This document shows, piece after piece, positions 7,170 through 8,666 of a stretch of 8,666 nucleotides of DNA. This stretch comes from Bacteroidota bacterium. Lineage in GTDB: Bacteria > Zhuqueibacterota > JdFR-76 > DREG01. Positions within the stretch are counted from its first letter, which is position 1. The number at the start of each line of letters is the position of its first letter. Location of the stretch: positions 1 through 8,666 of the forward strand of contig JAUXJX010000054.1 in assembly GCA_030624545.1 (NCBI GenBank), written 5' to 3'. The translations under genes and the position numbers were made by a program. The notes under the pieces are model-generated. The model saw only the letters and a list, made by a program, of their open reading frames with translations. It ran no database searches and had not been told where the DNA came from.

Positions 7170-7946
7170 CTACTCATAAAGATCGTTCTTATCACAGTTC
7201 GCAAGTTCAATCAGAAAATTCCCGATTTTTTCAATCACGGCATCCAAATATTTCTGACCCTTTTGAGCACTGGCAAGGTCTGGTCTTCCAATTCCCGTAT
7301 CGCGACTGACCTTACTCCAGTCTCGCTGTGCCCATGCCCATCCTTCACGCAGTGCCTGTATCTTGAATTTGCGCTCTGATCCATCGCCTGCCTCCGACAA
7401 TGGCAAGACAAACTCCGGTGCTATGAAGAGCATCGCACTGGTTTCCATTTCTCCACCATGGTCACCAACGTCATCAAAATAGTCAGCCCAATCCGCAATG
7501 CGATACCAATCAATGACGCAAATAAAAATATCAGGATAATGCATTTGAATTTCACGTATCATCTGGCGGAAGTCATTGCCTCCATGTCCGTTCAAAACCA
7601 CAAGTTTCGGGATCCCCTGGCGAGTCAAGGTATCAACCACGTCTGTGAGAACAGCAAACTGGGTGCTGGGATTCATGTTGATGACCAGTTTGATATCGAG
7701 CTGTCCCGTATTGACACCGAATGGAACCAGGGGCAACACGATGACTTTTGCGCCATCATTCCAGGCCATTTTTGCGGACTCTGCGGCGACATAATCGCAC
7801 TGAATGTTGTCAGTTGCATAAGGCAGATGATAATTGTGGGCTTCAGTAGCACCCCATGGCAGCACGGCGACCTCGTAATCAATGTCCTTGATTGTCTTCC
7901 ACGTGCTCTCAGCGAGCATGTACGGTCGTGGTGTGTCCGACTTCAA
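7170..7946 (-). CDS. creatininase-family metal-dependent amidohydrolase
   Basis: A 258-residue protein of normal family length, cytoplasmic. Metal-site motifs are in order: E35 and H37 in GATEAHNYHLP, D46 in YATDN, H121 in NGHGGN, and E166 in DHGGEMETS. The fold carries two divalent metals and hydrolyses amide or cyclic amide bonds; characterised relatives include creatinine amidohydrolase, MftE peptidase and a formamidopyrimidine deformylase. The EAHNYHLP variant in place of EQHGPHLP, and GHGGN in place of the GHYEN of true creatininase, argue against creatinine as substrate. The TTG start is supported by AGGAG six bases upstream, overlapping an in-frame TAG that rules out any earlier start; an ATG nine codons downstream is the alternative. 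It lies 74 bp after the alpha/beta-hydrolase-fold gene and 129 bp before the GWxTD gene, all on the minus strand, a probable operon. The substrate is unknown. Confidence 0.88.
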   Translation of the reverse strand: MKSDTPRPYMLAESTWKTIKDIDYEVAVLPWGATEAHNYHLPYATDNIQCDYVAAESAKMAWNDGAKVIVLPLVPFGVNTGQLDIKLVINMNPSTQFAVLTDVVDTLTRQGIPKLVVLNGHGGNDFRQMIREIQMHYPDIFICVIDWYRIADWADYFDDVGDHGGEMETSAMLFIAPEFVLPLSEAGDGSERKFKIQALREGWAWAQRDWSKVSRDTGIGRPDLASAQKGQKYLDAVIEKIGNFLIELANCDKNDLYE

Positions 7947-7952
7947 TTTACG

Positions 7953-7958
7953 CTCCTA
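7953..7958 (-). promoter_or_regulatory. ribosome binding site supporting a TTG start
   Basis: TAGGAG on the minus strand is followed by six bases (CGTAAA) and then TTG. Its TAG is in frame with the creatininase-like gene, so the frame cannot begin further upstream. This makes TTG a believable start although an ATG exists nine codons in. Confidence 0.65.
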
Positions 7959-8020
7959 TGCGTGCAGTTTTGTGACACCTGATACCAATATTCTAGTCAA
8001 TGCAGAGCCTGTAAAGCGAT

Positions 8021-8666
8021 TTAGAGAAGCTGCTTAGTCAGCCAGTCCGTAATCAGAGAGATCATTTCCATACGGGCGTATGATCGCCATAAATCGCTGC
8101 CTTCCCCAGCATTAATATACGATTCAATCCGGGTTTCCGGATGAGTGCTCGCCTCATAAATTTCTAACGCCTGAGTCCCAGCCGGACCGTCTTGAATACT
8201 AACAAGCACGAGGATTGGACGGAAGGGGGAATTGCGAATTATATCAAAACCAGCAGAATCAAGAAGAGCAGAAACCAGTACGGCCGCGTTCACATTTTCC
8301 TTGCCGCCGGCGCCAAGTAAAGCGTTGCGGGCTGTAATGCCGGTGCCAAGTATGGCAAGATTATTTGTATCGACTGCTGTGTGGCTGTGCAGGAAACTGA
8401 GCGCAGCAGCAGCATCTAGATGCAAATTGGCAATGCTCGCGGAATCAAAGCTCTGCCCTGGGGCTGAACTTCCTGAATTGCGAACATCGACTGATAGCAC
8501 GATCATTCCCTGCCAACAGAGTCTTTCGGCGAGATCTGAGTATAGCTCCCTGGATTCCAGAAAAGGGCCAAGCAGGGCCAATCCCGGGGATTTCTTTCGC
8601 TTTTGTTTTGAACCAAAATCCGGTTCAAATAGATCGGCGGTTAATTTCAAACTGTCTGCTGTACTC
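8021..8666 (-). CDS. alpha/beta-hydrolase-fold protein lacking catalytic residues (5' end outside window)
   Basis: The frame runs open through the right edge, so the N-terminus is missing; about 215 residues are visible and the C-terminus is complete. Numbering here is from the TTG codon at 8650-8648. The fold is recognisable: LTADLFEP like the dienelactone-hydrolase-type opening, YSDLAERLCWQGMIVLSVDVRNSGSS (37-62) matching the usual beta-alpha-beta with D.RG.G.S, and a C-terminal DLWRSYARMEMISLITDWL. The active site is degenerate: the nucleophile elbow reads G102-T-G-I-T106 with Gly104 where Ser belongs, the oxyanion His-Gly motif is LLGP, and the catalytic His position in AGEGSDLW is E183. 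D154 may be the surviving acid. There is no frameshift or stop, so it looks like a maintained pseudoenzyme or a protein with a non-hydrolytic role rather than debris. It is the first visible gene of the minus-strand series, 74 bp before the creatininase-like gene. Confidence 0.75.
   Translation of the reverse strand, partial: STADSLKLTADLFEPDFGSKQKRKKSPGLALLGPFLESRELYSDLAERLCWQGMIVLSVDVRNSGSSAPGQSFDSASIANLHLDAAAALSFLHSHTAVDTNNLAILGTGITARNALLGAGGKENVNAAVLVSALLDSAGFDIIRNSPFRPILVLVSIQDGPAGTQALEIYEASTHPETRIESYINAGEGSDLWRSYARMEMISLITDWLTKQLL

Noticed and set aside
7458..7982. Plus-strand open frame of 174 codons opposite the creatininase-like gene
   Set aside because: It is antisense to a gene with complete family motifs; its translation shows no recognisable domain.

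Overview
The window carries eight protein-coding genes and no rRNA, tRNA, CRISPR array or insertion sequence that I can see. Base composition is moderate and even throughout, by eye a little under half G+C. Gene packing is bacterial. The gene set (GWxTD-domain protein, phytanoyl-CoA dioxygenase family protein, creatininase-family amidohydrolase, stand-alone MetE-type protein) suggests an uncultivated lineage near the FCB group, Acidobacteriota or Poribacteria. That placement is inference from gene content; no marker gene is present.

Left part, plus strand (1-1375): the 3' end of an aldo/keto reductase gene, then after 108 bp a complete Fe(II)/2-oxoglutarate dioxygenase of the PhyH family. It meets an AraC-family regulator tail to tail (1384-2328, minus strand), and a perfect 7-bp-arm palindrome covers both stop codons.

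Centre (2329-5619): the AraC gene is divergent from a two-gene plus-strand unit. The first gene is a short, zinc-site-complete cobalamin-independent methionine synthase-like protein (core-MetE type, 336 aa). The second is a cytoplasmic GH15-like (glucoamylase-type) protein of 674 aa. The 206-bp divergent region holds two copies of CCnnnATTACAAAnAA exactly 22 bp apart in direct orientation, the geometry expected of an AraC-family operator. I read this as a locally regulated catabolic unit of unknown substrate.

Right part, minus strand (8666 down to 5652): three co-directional genes. First is an alpha/beta-hydrolase-fold protein, cut by the window edge, which has lost its catalytic Ser and His and its oxyanion His-Gly motif. 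Next is a creatininase-family metal amidohydrolase with a TTG start backed by a strong Shine-Dalgarno. Last is a secreted GWxTD-domain protein. This group converges on the GH15-like gene with only 32 bp between them.

The most notable signals are the AraC-type tandem operator, the methionine synthase-like gene paired with a glycosidase rather than with methionine genes, and the apparent pseudoenzyme at the right edge. No stretch longer than 300 bp lacks a gene.
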